In this document: positions 7,977 to 17,351 of the stretch, one piece after another
Layout of the letters: each line of letters starts with the position of its first letter
How positions within the stretch are numbered: the first letter of the stretch is position 1
Program-made: the position numbers and the translations under genes
Notes under the pieces: model-generated
The model's input: the letters and a program-made list of their open reading frames with translations, nothing else
Database searches by the model: none
Told to the model about the DNA's origin: nothing
Source: Bacillota bacterium
GTDB taxonomy: Bacteria > Bacillota > Clostridia > Saccharofermentanales > Fastidiosipilaceae
Assembly (NCBI GenBank): GCA_030057555.1
Contig: JASGUU010000044.1
Span: 170,595 to 234,594, forward strand
DNA length: 64,000 nt
Reading direction: 5' to 3'

Positions 7977-9326
7977 ATGATTGTATGTAAATTCGGAGGC
8001 AGTTCACTGGCCAGTGCGGATCAGATCCGCAAGGTCTGCGATATCGTTCTGCAGGATCGCCGCCGACATATCGTAGTCGCTTCCGCGCCGGGGAAGCGTC
8101 ATGATTCCGATATCAAGGTCACAGACCTGCTGATTTCTTATGCCAATGCCGTGCTCTCCGGCTATGAGGGTGCGCAGGAGCGCGGAGCCATCTGCTCGCG
8201 CTTTGCCGGCATCGCGGAGGAGCTGGAACTCGAGCGCGACTGGTACAGCTTCGTCAGCGATGATCTTGATCGGAGAATCAGGCTCTATGGCGGCGACAGC
8301 CAGGATCTCACCCATGCGCTGAAGGCGGCGGGCGAGGACTGCTGCGCCCGCCTGCTGGCCGACTACCTGCAGGCGCTCGGCGAGGATGCCGAATATGTCG
8401 ATCCACTCGAAGCCGGCATGCTGCTGCGTCTGGAGAACGGCCAGACCCTGGTCGAGGAGGAAAGCTACGAGCGGCTCGCCCAGCTGCGCCGCAGACACAG
8501 CATCGTGGTCTTCCCCGGTTTCTTCGGAGGTGACAGATCCGGCCGTGTGCGCACGTTCTCGCGCGGCGGTTCCGACATCAGCGGTGCCATTCTGGCCGCC
8601 GCCATCAAGGCGGAGGTTTATGAGAACTGGACCGATGTCGACGGCGTCTATGTCGTTCATCCGAGTCTCGTACGCGATCCCGAGGGCGTGCGCGAGATCA
8701 CCTATACCGAGATGCGCGAGCTCGCCTATGCCGGCTTCACCGTCCTGCATGAGGAAGCCATCAGTCCGACACAGCTGCGCGGCATACCAGTCAACATTCG
8801 CAATACCAATAACCCCTCTTCACCGGGTACCAGAATCGTTTCGGTGCGTGACAACTACGACAGCATCGTGACCGGTATCGCCGGCTCGAAGGGCTTCACG
8901 CTGCTCCATCTATCGAAACATCTGATGAACCGCGAGGTTGGCTTCGCGATGCGTGTGCTCAGCATTCTCGCCGACCTCTCCATCCCCTTTGAGCACATGC
9001 CCTCAGGCATCGACTCGCTCTCGATCGTGATCCGTTCCCACAATATTCCCGCAGAGAAGGAAGCGATTGTCGTCCATCGTCTGCGTACCGAACTGGGCGT
9101 TGATCAGGTGTCGGTCAACCGTCAGATCGGCATCGTCATGATCGTTGGTGAAGCCATGGCTCAGACGGTCGGCGTGACGGCCCGGGCGGCCACGGCACTC
9201 AGCCGGGCGGGTGTCAACCTCGAGTTGATCATCCAGGGCGCATCGGAAATCTCGGTGATCTTTGGTGTGCGTGAGGCCTTCGTCAACTACGCGGTCAAGG
9301 AGCTGTACAAGGAGTTCTTTTCCTGA
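7977..9326 (+). CDS. lysC: Aspartate kinase
   Basis: Phosphorylates aspartate, the entry to lysine, threonine, methionine and diaminopimelate synthesis. The 449-residue protein begins MIVCKFGGSSLAS (KFGG nucleotide motif), has FSRGGSDISGAILAAAIKA and ENWTDVDGVYVVHP in the kinase domain, and two C-terminal ACT domains from about residue 300 (VTGIAGSKGFTLLHL; IGIVMIVGEAM). It is a monofunctional clostridial-type enzyme lacking a homoserine dehydrogenase domain. The gene stands alone between the divergent yqeG and a repeat-bearing gap. AGGAGAGG lies about 14 bases before the ATG, a rather long spacing. Confidence 0.94.
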   Translation: MIVCKFGGSSLASADQIRKVCDIVLQDRRRHIVVASAPGKRHDSDIKVTDLLISYANAVLSGYEGAQERGAICSRFAGIAEELELERDWYSFVSDDLDRRIRLYGGDSQDLTHALKAAGEDCCARLLADYLQALGEDAEYVDPLEAGMLLRLENGQTLVEEESYERLAQLRRRHSIVVFPGFFGGDRSGRVRTFSRGGSDISGAILAAAIKAEVYENWTDVDGVYVVHPSLVRDPEGVREITYTEMRELAYAGFTVLHEEAISPTQLRGIPVNIRNTNNPSSPGTRIVSVRDNYDSIVTGIAGSKGFTLLHLSKHLMNREVGFAMRVLSILADLSIPFEHMPSGIDSLSIVIRSHNIPAEKEAIVVHRLRTELGVDQVSVNRQIGIVMIVGEAMAQTVGVTARAATALSRAGVNLELIIQGASEISVIFGVREAFVNYAVKELYKEFFS

Positions 9327-9379
9327 TATCAACTGCCGATGATCCTGACACCACAATGGCTGACGAATGCCGGGCGTTC

Positions 9380-9529
9380 TGGCCAGGATAGCGAGTTTTC
9401 CAAATGGAAATTTGGATTACTCCCCGTCTTGACCATTTCAGGCCCTTTTCTGGTCAGGATAGCGAGTTTTCCAAATGGAAATTTGGATTACTCCTCGTCT
9501 TGACCATTTCAGGCCCTTTTCTGGTCAGG
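9380..9529 (+). repeat. 71-bp palindromic repeat, two full tandem units (locus A)
   Basis: Units begin at 9380 and 9451 and a third begins at 9522 but stops after TGGTCAGGA. Each unit is a 56-bp imperfect palindrome bounded by TGGTCA (TGGCCA in unit 1) and TGACCA, with a centre TCCAAAT-GGAA-ATTTGGA, followed by a 15-bp spacer. The two units differ at only two positions. A diverged copy with the same 71-base period lies inverted at 60117-60230. No transposase is nearby. Confidence 0.85.
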
Positions 9530-9819
9530 ACGTCCCGTATCAGCTTTGCCGCAACCCGACAGCTGTCTGTCAATCGGTGAAGCGGCGTCTGTTGCAGAAA
9601 GAGCCGTTGAGCTTACTTCAATTTATACACGCATAAACGTGTACATCTTGAAAAATTAAGCCGAAACCTCCACTCGCAGCGATTTGCTCAAAACCTCGTC
9701 TTATACGCAGTGAACAGGTGCACCACAAGCCGTTTTTTCGCTGCTCATGGCATACTCTACCCTGGTAGCAATGCGCTGTTCTGCTGCCCAACTGGGTCCC
9801 GGGTATCTCACATCCGCGC
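9530..9819. other. Gene-free stretch after repeat locus A
   Basis: About 290 bases between the repeat and the 3' end of the deacetylase-like gene. I see no convincing gene. It contains a short inverted repeat TACACG-CATAAA-CGTGTA near 9627-9644. No strong terminator for the minus-strand gene is evident. Confidence 0.4.
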
Positions 9820-11778
9820 TCAGCGGCGATCCGAGTAGTCAGGCGGTGTCGGCGTCGGGGTCGGCGGCGGTGTCGGGGTCGGAGCCGGAAGCGGCGAAGG
9901 ACGCGAGTCGTCATAAATATAGCGGGCGTCAAAGACGGGCTGCGTTATCCCCTGCCGCATCGAATAACCGCCCACGGCGAGGCGGTCCATAAAGTAGTAG
10001 CCCCGCTCATAATAGACATATATGGTCGGTCCCAGGCCGCCGAAAATCTGAAAACCCTCTTCGAAGAGACAGGCCTTGCGCTCATCGGAGCCGCGATAGG
10101 CGATCCCGTTCGGATAGACAAAGATATTGGTCGGACCAATCATGGAGCCGACTTCTTCTTTCCACCGTGCACAGTCCTCCCTGACTTCCTCGAGACTCAG
10201 CTCGCCCATCTCTGTCCCGGCGTAGCTGAAACTCGCGAAAGTCCAGCCGTTTTCCAGCAGGCGGTTGATCACGGCCTGACAGTCGCGGCGATTCTGAGCG
10301 AACTGTTCCTCCTCGAGAATCTCCGCTGCGACACCATAGCGCAGAGCCTGGGCGTTGCGCGCCGCCAGCTGGGTGTCATTCATCGCGTAGCCAAAGATAC
10401 CGTAGCGCCCGCTCAGCGAAATCGTCCCCTTCGCTCCGTCATAGCTGAAATCAGGATGCTCTTCGATGAACATCTCGAGGATCCCGATAGCCTCCGCCTC
10501 GCGCGCCACGATCTCCTCGCCATACTCGTCGCGATAGACTCCGGCTACCTCACCCGCCTCGTCGAGGACCAGATTGGTGCAGTTGCCGGACAGGCGGCGG
10601 GCGGGATAGTAGTTCAGCTGATCGATGCTCAGCACCAGGGCCCGCCGTCCGCGCGGCAGATACAGCGGCGCCGCCGTTCCCGACTCGTCAAGGAGCGTTG
10701 CCTGGTCAATCAGCATGTAGCCGCGCTCATAGAGCAGATCCAGCATGCCGCGGAACTCGCTGACCGTCATCATCGTCTGGTCCGCCGCCGCTGTCACCTG
10801 ATTCCCGCTGAAGGCAATCCCGCGGTTAACGATCAGCGGACGGATGACAAGCTGCCGCACACGGCCCGTATAGCGCTCGAGATTCGCCGGCATGTAGCCC
10901 TTGGTCTCCTCGTACAGAGAAGCCAGCTCGGCATCGCCCTCGTAGTACTGGCTGAGAATCTCAATACGCCGTCCGGCTGTCACATGGCGCCCGCGCGCGA
11001 TCAGGCGGCGAATCTCGTCGAGATAATACGGGCGCATCTTCTCTTTCAGCGCGGAAATCTGCCCCTGAATAATCTCATGCGCCGGACCGGTATCCAGCAC
11101 ATCCGGCTCCTTGAGCAGGTTCTCGAGCAGGTCAACAGCACGATAGTAATCCTGATTCTCGGCGAGAGCGGCAGCCTCGCGGTATGCCCCGCCGCAGAGC
11201 TCCAGCTGGCCCAGATTGTTGAAATACTCCGCAGCGGTCTCTTCCATGGCCGGTATGTCACGCAAAGCAGCAAACAGCCTGCCGGCATCATAGGCACTCG
11301 TTTCGCCCAGCATCACAGCCGCAGCCGTCTGCTGGCCGCGGCTTTCGAGATAGGCGGTCGAGAGCTCGGCCATGCCGTTAAAAAAGCGGATGTCGTCATC
11401 GCCGAGAAGCACGGTCTCATTGGCGAGGACGGACGCCAGAATCGCATCCATACGGCTGTGCACGGCCGCCTCCATCTCGGCTACGGTGCTCTCCCAGACG
11501 GCTCGATTCTCGTCACCACGGGCCACGAGTGCCGACTCCCGGGCGCTGTGATAGCACTCGAGAACTGCCGGGTAGTCCGCCTCCTCCAGTGCCGCGTGAA
11601 AGGCCGGCAGCACCGCGGCCGCTTCGCGGCGACGCTCCAGCACCTGCCAGTAGAGGACACCGGCGGCTGCCAGCAGCAGCACGATCAGCAGCAGCAGCAG
11701 CGGCAGGGGATTCGCACGGCGGCGGGGCGGTTCGCTCAGTGGACCACCGCGCTGCACATAGACCGCGCGTCGTCTCAT
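9820..11778 (-). CDS. Membrane-anchored polysaccharide deacetylase-like protein, metal site lost
   Basis: A 652-residue exported protein with a single N-terminal membrane anchor (about residues 25-46), a long alpha-helical region, a NodB-like (CE4) domain from about residue 340, and a Pro/Thr-rich C-terminal tail (PTPTPPPTPTPTPP). In the clostridial family it resembles, motif 1 reads roughly LSFDDVNYY and motif 2 ASHSYGH; here they read LSIDQLNYYP and ASFSYAGTEM. The metal-binding Asp and both His are therefore replaced, so hydrolysis is unlikely and a binding or scaffold role is more plausible (inference). It overlaps the parC stop by 4 bases and is cotranscribed with parE-parC. Confidence 0.75.
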   Translation of the reverse strand: MRRRAVYVQRGGPLSEPPRRRANPLPLLLLLIVLLLAAAGVLYWQVLERRREAAAVLPAFHAALEEADYPAVLECYHSARESALVARGDENRAVWESTVAEMEAAVHSRMDAILASVLANETVLLGDDDIRFFNGMAELSTAYLESRGQQTAAAVMLGETSAYDAGRLFAALRDIPAMEETAAEYFNNLGQLELCGGAYREAAALAENQDYYRAVDLLENLLKEPDVLDTGPAHEIIQGQISALKEKMRPYYLDEIRRLIARGRHVTAGRRIEILSQYYEGDAELASLYEETKGYMPANLERYTGRVRQLVIRPLIVNRGIAFSGNQVTAAADQTMMTVSEFRGMLDLLYERGYMLIDQATLLDESGTAAPLYLPRGRRALVLSIDQLNYYPARRLSGNCTNLVLDEAGEVAGVYRDEYGEEIVAREAEAIGILEMFIEEHPDFSYDGAKGTISLSGRYGIFGYAMNDTQLAARNAQALRYGVAAEILEEEQFAQNRRDCQAVINRLLENGWTFASFSYAGTEMGELSLEEVREDCARWKEEVGSMIGPTNIFVYPNGIAYRGSDERKACLFEEGFQIFGGLGPTIYVYYERGYYFMDRLAVGGYSMRQGITQPVFDARYIYDDSRPSPLPAPTPTPPPTPTPTPPDYSDRR

Positions 11779-14081
11779 ATCGTCTCGCTCTCCCCGGCTT
11801 CCGCCGCGTTCATTTCTGTCAGCAGCGTATCAAAGTCCATCTGCCGTCCCTCCAGCGTCTCCTCACGCACGACGAGGCCGCGGGCAGGGATCTTGCGGGC
11901 GCGGTAGCGCTCGAAGCTGCCGGTCGCAGCGGCGGGAATGAGCTCGAAGGCGGTAACCTGCCGGCCCCGGCGCAGGGACAGCAGCTGCACCCCCTGCGAG
12001 GAGCGCGTCTGCATCAGAGGCAGGAGGTCGGAATCCAGCAGGGCCGCCTTGCCGTCATCGGAACGGATCAGGAAAGTGGCGGGTTCGGGCAGGCTGCGGA
12101 TGGCCACCAGCGGCGAGCGGTCCGAATAGGCATTGACGATGCGTCGCCGCCTGGTCTTCGTCTGGTACTGGTCGAGCTTCACGCGCAGGCCCTTCCCGTT
12201 CGCGAAGCAGAAGGCCACCTCGCCGCTGTAGTCGCCCGCCAGCATCATGTAGACGACGATCTCGCCCTCGCCCTCGAGCTCCAGCAGATTGGGCGTATAG
12301 GCACCCATCTCCGAGGGGCGATTATCCGGGATCTCGTGGATTTCACGGGGGTAGAGGTTCTGGCGGTTGGTGAAGAGCAGGACGGTCTGGCGGTTCGAGG
12401 CCTCGATGTCCTGGATGATGCGGTCGCCCTCCTTCGTGCGCAGGTCGCCGGCCGAACGCAGAGAGGTCAGAGGCAGCTTTTTGAGATAGCCCTCAGCGGT
12501 GAGGAAAAGGCGCAGACGGTAGTCCTCGATCAGGTCCCCGGCTTCGAGTTGCGGGGCCTCCTCCGCCGCCACCAGCTGCGTGCGGCGCGCCTCGCCGTAG
12601 CGCTCGGCGACGCGGGCCAGATCGGCCTTGATATCGCGGTCGATGAGATCCTGGCGCTTGAGCTTCCGAGTCAGCAGGCGGATATCCGCCTCGAGCGATT
12701 CGATGTCGCGGGTACGGTTCAGGATGTATTCACGGTTCAGATGGCGCAGGCGGATCTCGGCGACATATTCGGCCTGCAGCCGGTCAATACCGAAGCCCGC
12801 CTCCAGGTTCGGCACCACATCGACCTCACGCTCGGTCTGGCGGATGATGCGGATGGCCTTGTCAATATCGAGCAAAATCGCCTCAAGGCCGCGCAGCAGA
12901 TGCAGCCGCTCCTGTTTCTGGCGTCGTTCATGCTCGTATTCACGCGTCAGGGTGCGGCGGCGGAAGACCAGCCACTCGCGCATCAGCCCCTTGACGCCAA
13001 GCAGCTGCGGCCGGCCGTCAATCAGGACATTGAAGTTCGCCGATACTGTCGACTGCAGGCTGGTCTGGTGGAAGAGCCTGGTCATCAGCTGGTCGGGATC
13101 GACCGAACGGCGGCAGTCGATGGCGATGCTGAGGCCGTTCAGATCGGTCTCGTCGCGGACATCGACAACCTCGCGCAGCTTGTTGCCCTTCACCAGATTG
13201 GTCATCTCCGCAATGATCGCTTCGACACTGGTGCTGTAGGGAATCTCATAGACATGGATGCGGTTCTCTTTTTTGTCGACACGGTAGCGGGCACGCAGGA
13301 CGACACTTCCGCGGCCGGTCTCGAAGATACGGCGCATCTGCGGCAGGTCGTAGAGCAGCTCGCCGCCGCCCGGGAAGTCCGGCGCCGGCATAAGCTCCAT
13401 GATGTCGAAGGAAGGGTCGTCAATATAGGCCGTCATCGCCTCGCAGACCTCGACGAGGTTGAAGCCGATGAGGTTCGAGGCCATGCCGACGGCGATGCCC
13501 TGATTCTGGTTGACCAGCACCGACGGGAACGTCGCCGGCAGCAGCAGCGGTTCGCGCATGGTGCCGTCGTAGTTGTCCTGCCAGTCGACCGCATCACGGT
13601 CGATCGCGCGGAAGAGCTCCTCGCAGATCGGCGCCAGCCGCGCCTCGGTATAGCGCGCAGCCGCATAGGCCATGTCGCGCGAATACTGCTTGCCAAAGTT
13701 GCCCTTCGAGTCGATATAGGGGTGCAGCAGAGCCCCGTGCCCGCGCGTCAGCCGGACCATGGTCTCGTAGATCGCCTGGTCGCCGTGGGGGTTGAGCTTC
13801 ATCGTCTGGCCGACGATGTTGGCCGACTTCGTCCTGGGTCCGCGCAGCAGGCCCATGCGGTACATGGTGTAGAGCAGCTTCCGGTGCGAGGGCTTGAAAC
13901 CGTCAATCTCGGGAATCGCACGGGAAACGATGACCGACATCGCATAGGGCATGAAGTTGCGCTCGAGGGTGTCGCTGATGCGCTCGTCCTCGATGACGCC
14001 CAGCTGGCGCACGCCTTCGATTTTTTTCGGTCCTTTATTTTCCTCCGGCTGCGCGGCCGGCTTCTTCCGCCTAGACGACAT
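11775..14081 (-). CDS. parC: Type II DNA topoisomerase subunit A (ParC-like)
   Basis: Cleavage subunit of a type II topoisomerase. The 768-residue protein has the breakage-reunion domain (YAMSVIVSRAIPEIDGFKPSHRKLL) and catalytic Tyr144 in AARYTEARL. The C-terminal domain carries beta-pinwheel-like repeats but no GyrA-box (QRRGGKG) is visible, so this is ParC-like rather than GyrA. At the quinolone pocket LNPHGDQAIYET carries Gln102 and Glu106 where E. coli GyrA has Ser83 and Asp87. The ATG at 14081 lies within an 11-base overlap with parE, with GGAG about 9 bases upstream. It belongs to a divergent pair common in clostridia. Confidence 0.88.
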   Translation of the reverse strand: MSSRRKKPAAQPEENKGPKKIEGVRQLGVIEDERISDTLERNFMPYAMSVIVSRAIPEIDGFKPSHRKLLYTMYRMGLLRGPRTKSANIVGQTMKLNPHGDQAIYETMVRLTRGHGALLHPYIDSKGNFGKQYSRDMAYAAARYTEARLAPICEELFRAIDRDAVDWQDNYDGTMREPLLLPATFPSVLVNQNQGIAVGMASNLIGFNLVEVCEAMTAYIDDPSFDIMELMPAPDFPGGGELLYDLPQMRRIFETGRGSVVLRARYRVDKKENRIHVYEIPYSTSVEAIIAEMTNLVKGNKLREVVDVRDETDLNGLSIAIDCRRSVDPDQLMTRLFHQTSLQSTVSANFNVLIDGRPQLLGVKGLMREWLVFRRRTLTREYEHERRQKQERLHLLRGLEAILLDIDKAIRIIRQTEREVDVVPNLEAGFGIDRLQAEYVAEIRLRHLNREYILNRTRDIESLEADIRLLTRKLKRQDLIDRDIKADLARVAERYGEARRTQLVAAEEAPQLEAGDLIEDYRLRLFLTAEGYLKKLPLTSLRSAGDLRTKEGDRIIQDIEASNRQTVLLFTNRQNLYPREIHEIPDNRPSEMGAYTPNLLELEGEGEIVVYMMLAGDYSGEVAFCFANGKGLRVKLDQYQTKTRRRRIVNAYSDRSPLVAIRSLPEPATFLIRSDDGKAALLDSDLLPLMQTRSSQGVQLLSLRRGRQVTAFELIPAAATGSFERYRARKIPARGLVVREETLEGRQMDFDTLLTEMNAAEAGESETI

Positions 14082-16050
14082 CGAGATACTCCAGATAGAG
14101 GTGGCCGTTGTCCTCAATATGCTGTTTGCGGCCGGCGAGATCATCGCCGAGCAGGAGGTCGAAGCGGCTGGCCATACGCTCCTCGTCCTCGACACGGACA
14201 CGGATCAGGCGGCGGGTTTCGGGATTCATCGTCGTCTGCCACATCATTTCGGGCTCATTCTCGCCGAGGCCCTTCGAACGCTGCACGGTCACTTTATCAG
14301 TGCCGAGCGCGGCGAGGATACGGTTCTTCTCCGTCTCATCATAGGCAAAGTACGAGTGCTCCTCCCGTGTCGACCGGTCGGTAATTTCAAACAGCGGGGA
14401 CTCCGCGATGTATATGAAACCCTCGCGGATCAGGGTGGGCACGAGGCGGTAGAACATCGCCAGCACCTGGGTTCGGATATGGTAGCCGTCGACATCGGCA
14501 TCGGTGCAGATGATGATGCGCTTCCAGCGCAGCTGGTCAATGTCGAAGCTCGTGATTCCCTTGCTGTGGCGGGACCTGATCTCGACACCGCAGCCCAGGA
14601 CCTTCAACAGATCGGTGATGATTTCGTTGCGGAAGATCTGCTCATACTCGCTTTTGAGACAGTTCAGGATCTTCCCGCGGATCGGCATGATCGCCTGGAA
14701 CTCGGCATCGCGCCCGAGCTTCGTCGAGCCCAGGGCGGAGTCGCCCTCGACGATGTAGAGTTCGCGGCGGTTGACATCGCGGGTGCGGCAGTCGACAAAC
14801 TTCTTGACGCGGTTCGTCAGGTCGATCTTCCCCATCAGCTTGGTCTTCATGTTCAGCCTCTGGCGCTCGGCCGCCTCGCGGCTGCGCTTGTTCACCAGCA
14901 GCTGGTCGACAACCCGGTCGGCCGTCTGAAAGTTCTCGATCGCCCAGATCTCAAGCCGCTCTTTCAGCAGCTCATTCATGAAGTCCTGAATGAAACGGTT
15001 GTTGATCGCCTTCTTCGTCTGGTTCTCATAGCTGGTCTGGGTCGAAAAACTGTTCATGACGAGAAGCAGGCTGTCCTCGATATCCGACCAGGTGATACGG
15101 CTCTCGCCGCTCCTGTATTTGTCACGTTCGCGGGCGATGCGGTCAAAGGCGTAGGCAAAGGCATTCCGGACTGCCTTGTCCGGTGAACCGCCGTACTCGA
15201 GAAAACTCGAGTTATGGTAGTACTCGACTCTGGGCTTCTCGGGATTGAAGGTGAAGCTGACTTCGAGCTTGACCTTGTATTCGGGCTTGTCCTCGCGGTC
15301 TCGGCCCCTCCCCTCGCCCTCCCAGTGAACAGGCTCAAACATGCCGCCGCCCTCATCGAGCTCGCGCACATAGCCGGTAATGCCTTCGGGATAGAGATAG
15401 GTCTCCTCCGTACCGGTGATGGCGTCCGTGAAGACGAAGGAAACGCCGGCATTGACGACAGCCTGACGCTTCAGCGTCAGCTGGAACCACTCGAGCGGAA
15501 TCTCGACATCCGTGAAGACCTCGCGGTCGGGCAGCCAGCGCTGACGCGTTCCGGTGCGGCGACTGCGCAGCTCTTCCTTCTGCAGACCACCAACGTTGTT
15601 GCCGCGCTCAAAGTGCAGCTGATAGCGGGTGTTGTCGCGACGCACCTCGACATCGAACCAGGCCGAGGCATACTGCGTCGCGCAGGCTCCGAGGCCGTTG
15701 AGTCCGAGCGAATACTCATAGTTGCCGCCGGTCAGATTATGGTACTTGCCACCGGCATAGAGCTCGCAGTAGACCAGCTCCCAGTTGTAGCGCTTCTCCT
15801 TCTGGTTGTAGTCGACCGGGATGCCGCGGCCGAAATCCTCCACCTCGAGCGAATGATCCGCGAAGCGGCGCAGGTGAATGACATCGCCGTAGCCCTCACG
15901 GGCCTCGTCGATGGAGTTGGAAAGAATCTCGAAGACCGAGTGACAGGCGCCATCAATACCGTCCGAGCCGAAAATGACAGCAGGACGCAGGCGGACGCGA
16001 TCCGCTCCCTTGAGCTGGGAAATGCTCTCGTTGTTGTAGTGCTGGGCCAT
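14071..16050 (-). CDS. parE: Type II DNA topoisomerase subunit B (ParE-like)
   Basis: ATPase and TOPRIM subunit. The 659-residue protein has the GHKL ATPase motifs EILSNSIDEARE, VEDFGRGIPVD and SLGLNGLGACA, the transducer region, and the TOPRIM motifs YIVEGDSALG and CTDADVDGYHIRTQ plus QRSKGLGE. EGDSALG in place of the usual EGDSAGG, and Ser in place of the usual Asp before NSIDE, mark the divergent clostridial subgroup. AAGGAGGTGG lies 12 bases before the ATG. It is the first gene of the parE-parC-deacetylase-like operon. Confidence 0.88.
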   Translation of the reverse strand: MAQHYNNESISQLKGADRVRLRPAVIFGSDGIDGACHSVFEILSNSIDEAREGYGDVIHLRRFADHSLEVEDFGRGIPVDYNQKEKRYNWELVYCELYAGGKYHNLTGGNYEYSLGLNGLGACATQYASAWFDVEVRRDNTRYQLHFERGNNVGGLQKEELRSRRTGTRQRWLPDREVFTDVEIPLEWFQLTLKRQAVVNAGVSFVFTDAITGTEETYLYPEGITGYVRELDEGGGMFEPVHWEGEGRGRDREDKPEYKVKLEVSFTFNPEKPRVEYYHNSSFLEYGGSPDKAVRNAFAYAFDRIARERDKYRSGESRITWSDIEDSLLLVMNSFSTQTSYENQTKKAINNRFIQDFMNELLKERLEIWAIENFQTADRVVDQLLVNKRSREAAERQRLNMKTKLMGKIDLTNRVKKFVDCRTRDVNRRELYIVEGDSALGSTKLGRDAEFQAIMPIRGKILNCLKSEYEQIFRNEIITDLLKVLGCGVEIRSRHSKGITSFDIDQLRWKRIIICTDADVDGYHIRTQVLAMFYRLVPTLIREGFIYIAESPLFEITDRSTREEHSYFAYDETEKNRILAALGTDKVTVQRSKGLGENEPEMMWQTTMNPETRRLIRVRVEDEERMASRFDLLLGDDLAGRKQHIEDNGHLYLEYLDVV

Positions 16051-16463
16051 GAAGGGCTCGCCACCTCCTTAATGTGGATGCCATGTCGCCGAAAACACAT
16101 GAATTCATTATCACGATACGGGAGGGCCGGGCAGCCGCCTTTATCCCTGTCGGCGGGCCGCCAGACCCGGTAGAATCATTTCTGTAACTATATCACACGC
16201 CCTCATCCCGGCCGCCCGGAGGCACGCTTCCGGCCGGCCGACGCGAAGTGCTGCAGGTGGGAATTCATGGGTTCCTGAGCTGCTGGCGGGAGCTCCGGAT
16301 ACTTCGCATATTCGCTGACGCATGGCCTTCTCCGGAGCATGAGTCTTACAGGCAGCAGCCCTCTGTCTCGAGCGGCAGCTGCAGCTCAGGAAGCAGCAGA
16401 AACACGGACAAAGAACCGGGTAAAACGCCCGTCCAAGGGAGAGCGAGTCGCAGGAGCGTTGAT
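16051..16463. other. Gene-free region upstream of parE
   Basis: About 410 bases between parE and a lipoprotein gene, both on the minus strand. It must hold the parE promoter; TATAGT and GATAAT-like hexamers occur but none has a matching -35. I recognise no gene or RNA in it. Confidence 0.4.
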
Positions 16464-16976
16464 CTAGTGGAAGCTGTGACTGCTTCTCAGGGCATATTGG
16501 ATTTCACATAAACCACTGTCACGGTATTCTATGTAGGAACAGCGTACCGTGCAGTCAGTGAGCTGCCACTGCGCCTGCGCCTCGCTGTAGACGCCGACGA
16601 GAGCCTCCACATCCTTTTCATCACTGCACCTGCCGGGTTTGCCATGGAGCTTCCTGAGCACGGAAAAGAGCGTGTCATAGACGGCTTTTCCGTTTCCGCC
16701 CGTGGGCTGTGCAGTCCACAATATGCTTGTGACCGTCTCTTCATCCGCCAGCGCAGTGCAGTAGATGAGCAGTGTTCCTTCTGCTCCCTCATAGTTTTTG
16801 CTGCAGGTGTATTGATGTTCCTTATAACTGCCCAGCGCGGGCTCCAGTTTCATGGCCTGTTTCAGTGTCGAGCCGAGCGCAACAGCCGTAACCGGGCCCT
16901 CCCCGCTTTTCTCTCCACAGGCACAGAGAGGCAGGAACAGGAAGACGATGATGACAGCAGCGATCCGTCTCTTCAT
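16464..16976 (-). CDS. Hypothetical lipoprotein
   Basis: A 170-residue protein with a lipoprotein signal peptide: MKRR, a hydrophobic core IAAVIIVFLFLPL and a lipobox LCAC, with Cys20 as the predicted lipidated residue. The mature part is small and rich in Cys (about five more residues in YTCSKNY, IYCTAL, RCSDEK, TDCTVRCSY and LCEIQY), so disulfides are possible after export. I do not recognise the family. Base composition is visibly lower in GC than the operons to its left, as with its tRNA and GEKH-protein neighbours, which hints at an accessory patch. Confidence 0.65.
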   Translation of the reverse strand: MKRRIAAVIIVFLFLPLCACGEKSGEGPVTAVALGSTLKQAMKLEPALGSYKEHQYTCSKNYEGAEGTLLIYCTALADEETVTSILWTAQPTGGNGKAVYDTLFSVLRKLHGKPGRCSDEKDVEALVGVYSEAQAQWQLTDCTVRCSYIEYRDSGLCEIQYALRSSHSFH

Positions 16977-17175
16977 CAGGTACCTTCCTTTCCATCACCC
17001 GCCCACACCAGGCACCAGCCTGCATTCCTGATCACACCTGGCGCCGCGGCGGTTAAACAGCGAAGCAGGCCCCGTCGGGCTGCGTTCGGCCGTGCCGTTT
17101 TCGATTCATTACGTAGATCATACGACTCGCACATCCTCCCGGGAAGAGACAAAGCATCCTTTCCGCCGCCATCCC

Positions 17176-17205
17176 TTGCACCTCCGCCATCATTTTTGCT
17201 ACACT
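17176..17205 (+). promoter_or_regulatory. Predicted promoter of tRNA-Gly/tRNA-Arg
   Basis: TTGCAC (17176-17181) and TACACT (17200-17205) with an 18-base spacer, about 50 bases before tRNA-Gly. Confidence 0.5.
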
Positions 17206-17256
17206 TGCGTTTGCCGTGATCCGGGACCTCTGGATCCGGCAGCGCGGCGGAATCGT

Positions 17257-17330
17257 GCAGGTGTAGTTCAATGGTAGAACATCAGCCTTCCAAGCTGACC
17301 ACGTGGGTTCGATTCCCATCACCTGCTCCA
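17257..17330 (+). tRNA. tRNA-Gly (TCC)
   Basis: 74 bases including an encoded CCA. Acceptor GCAGGTG pairs with CACCTGC; the anticodon loop CTTCCAA gives TCC; the T arm has GGTTCGATTCC. Confidence 0.97.
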
Positions 17331-17351
17331 GAGTTTCTGCCGCGTCATTTT

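Noticed and set aside
9380..9529. CRISPR array
   Set aside because: The spacer-like 15-base segments are identical within the locus and too short, there are only two units, and no cas gene is present.
11529..14384. Very long plus-strand open frame opposite parC
   Set aside because: Shadow frame caused by high GC; the minus strand encodes an unmistakable topoisomerase subunit.
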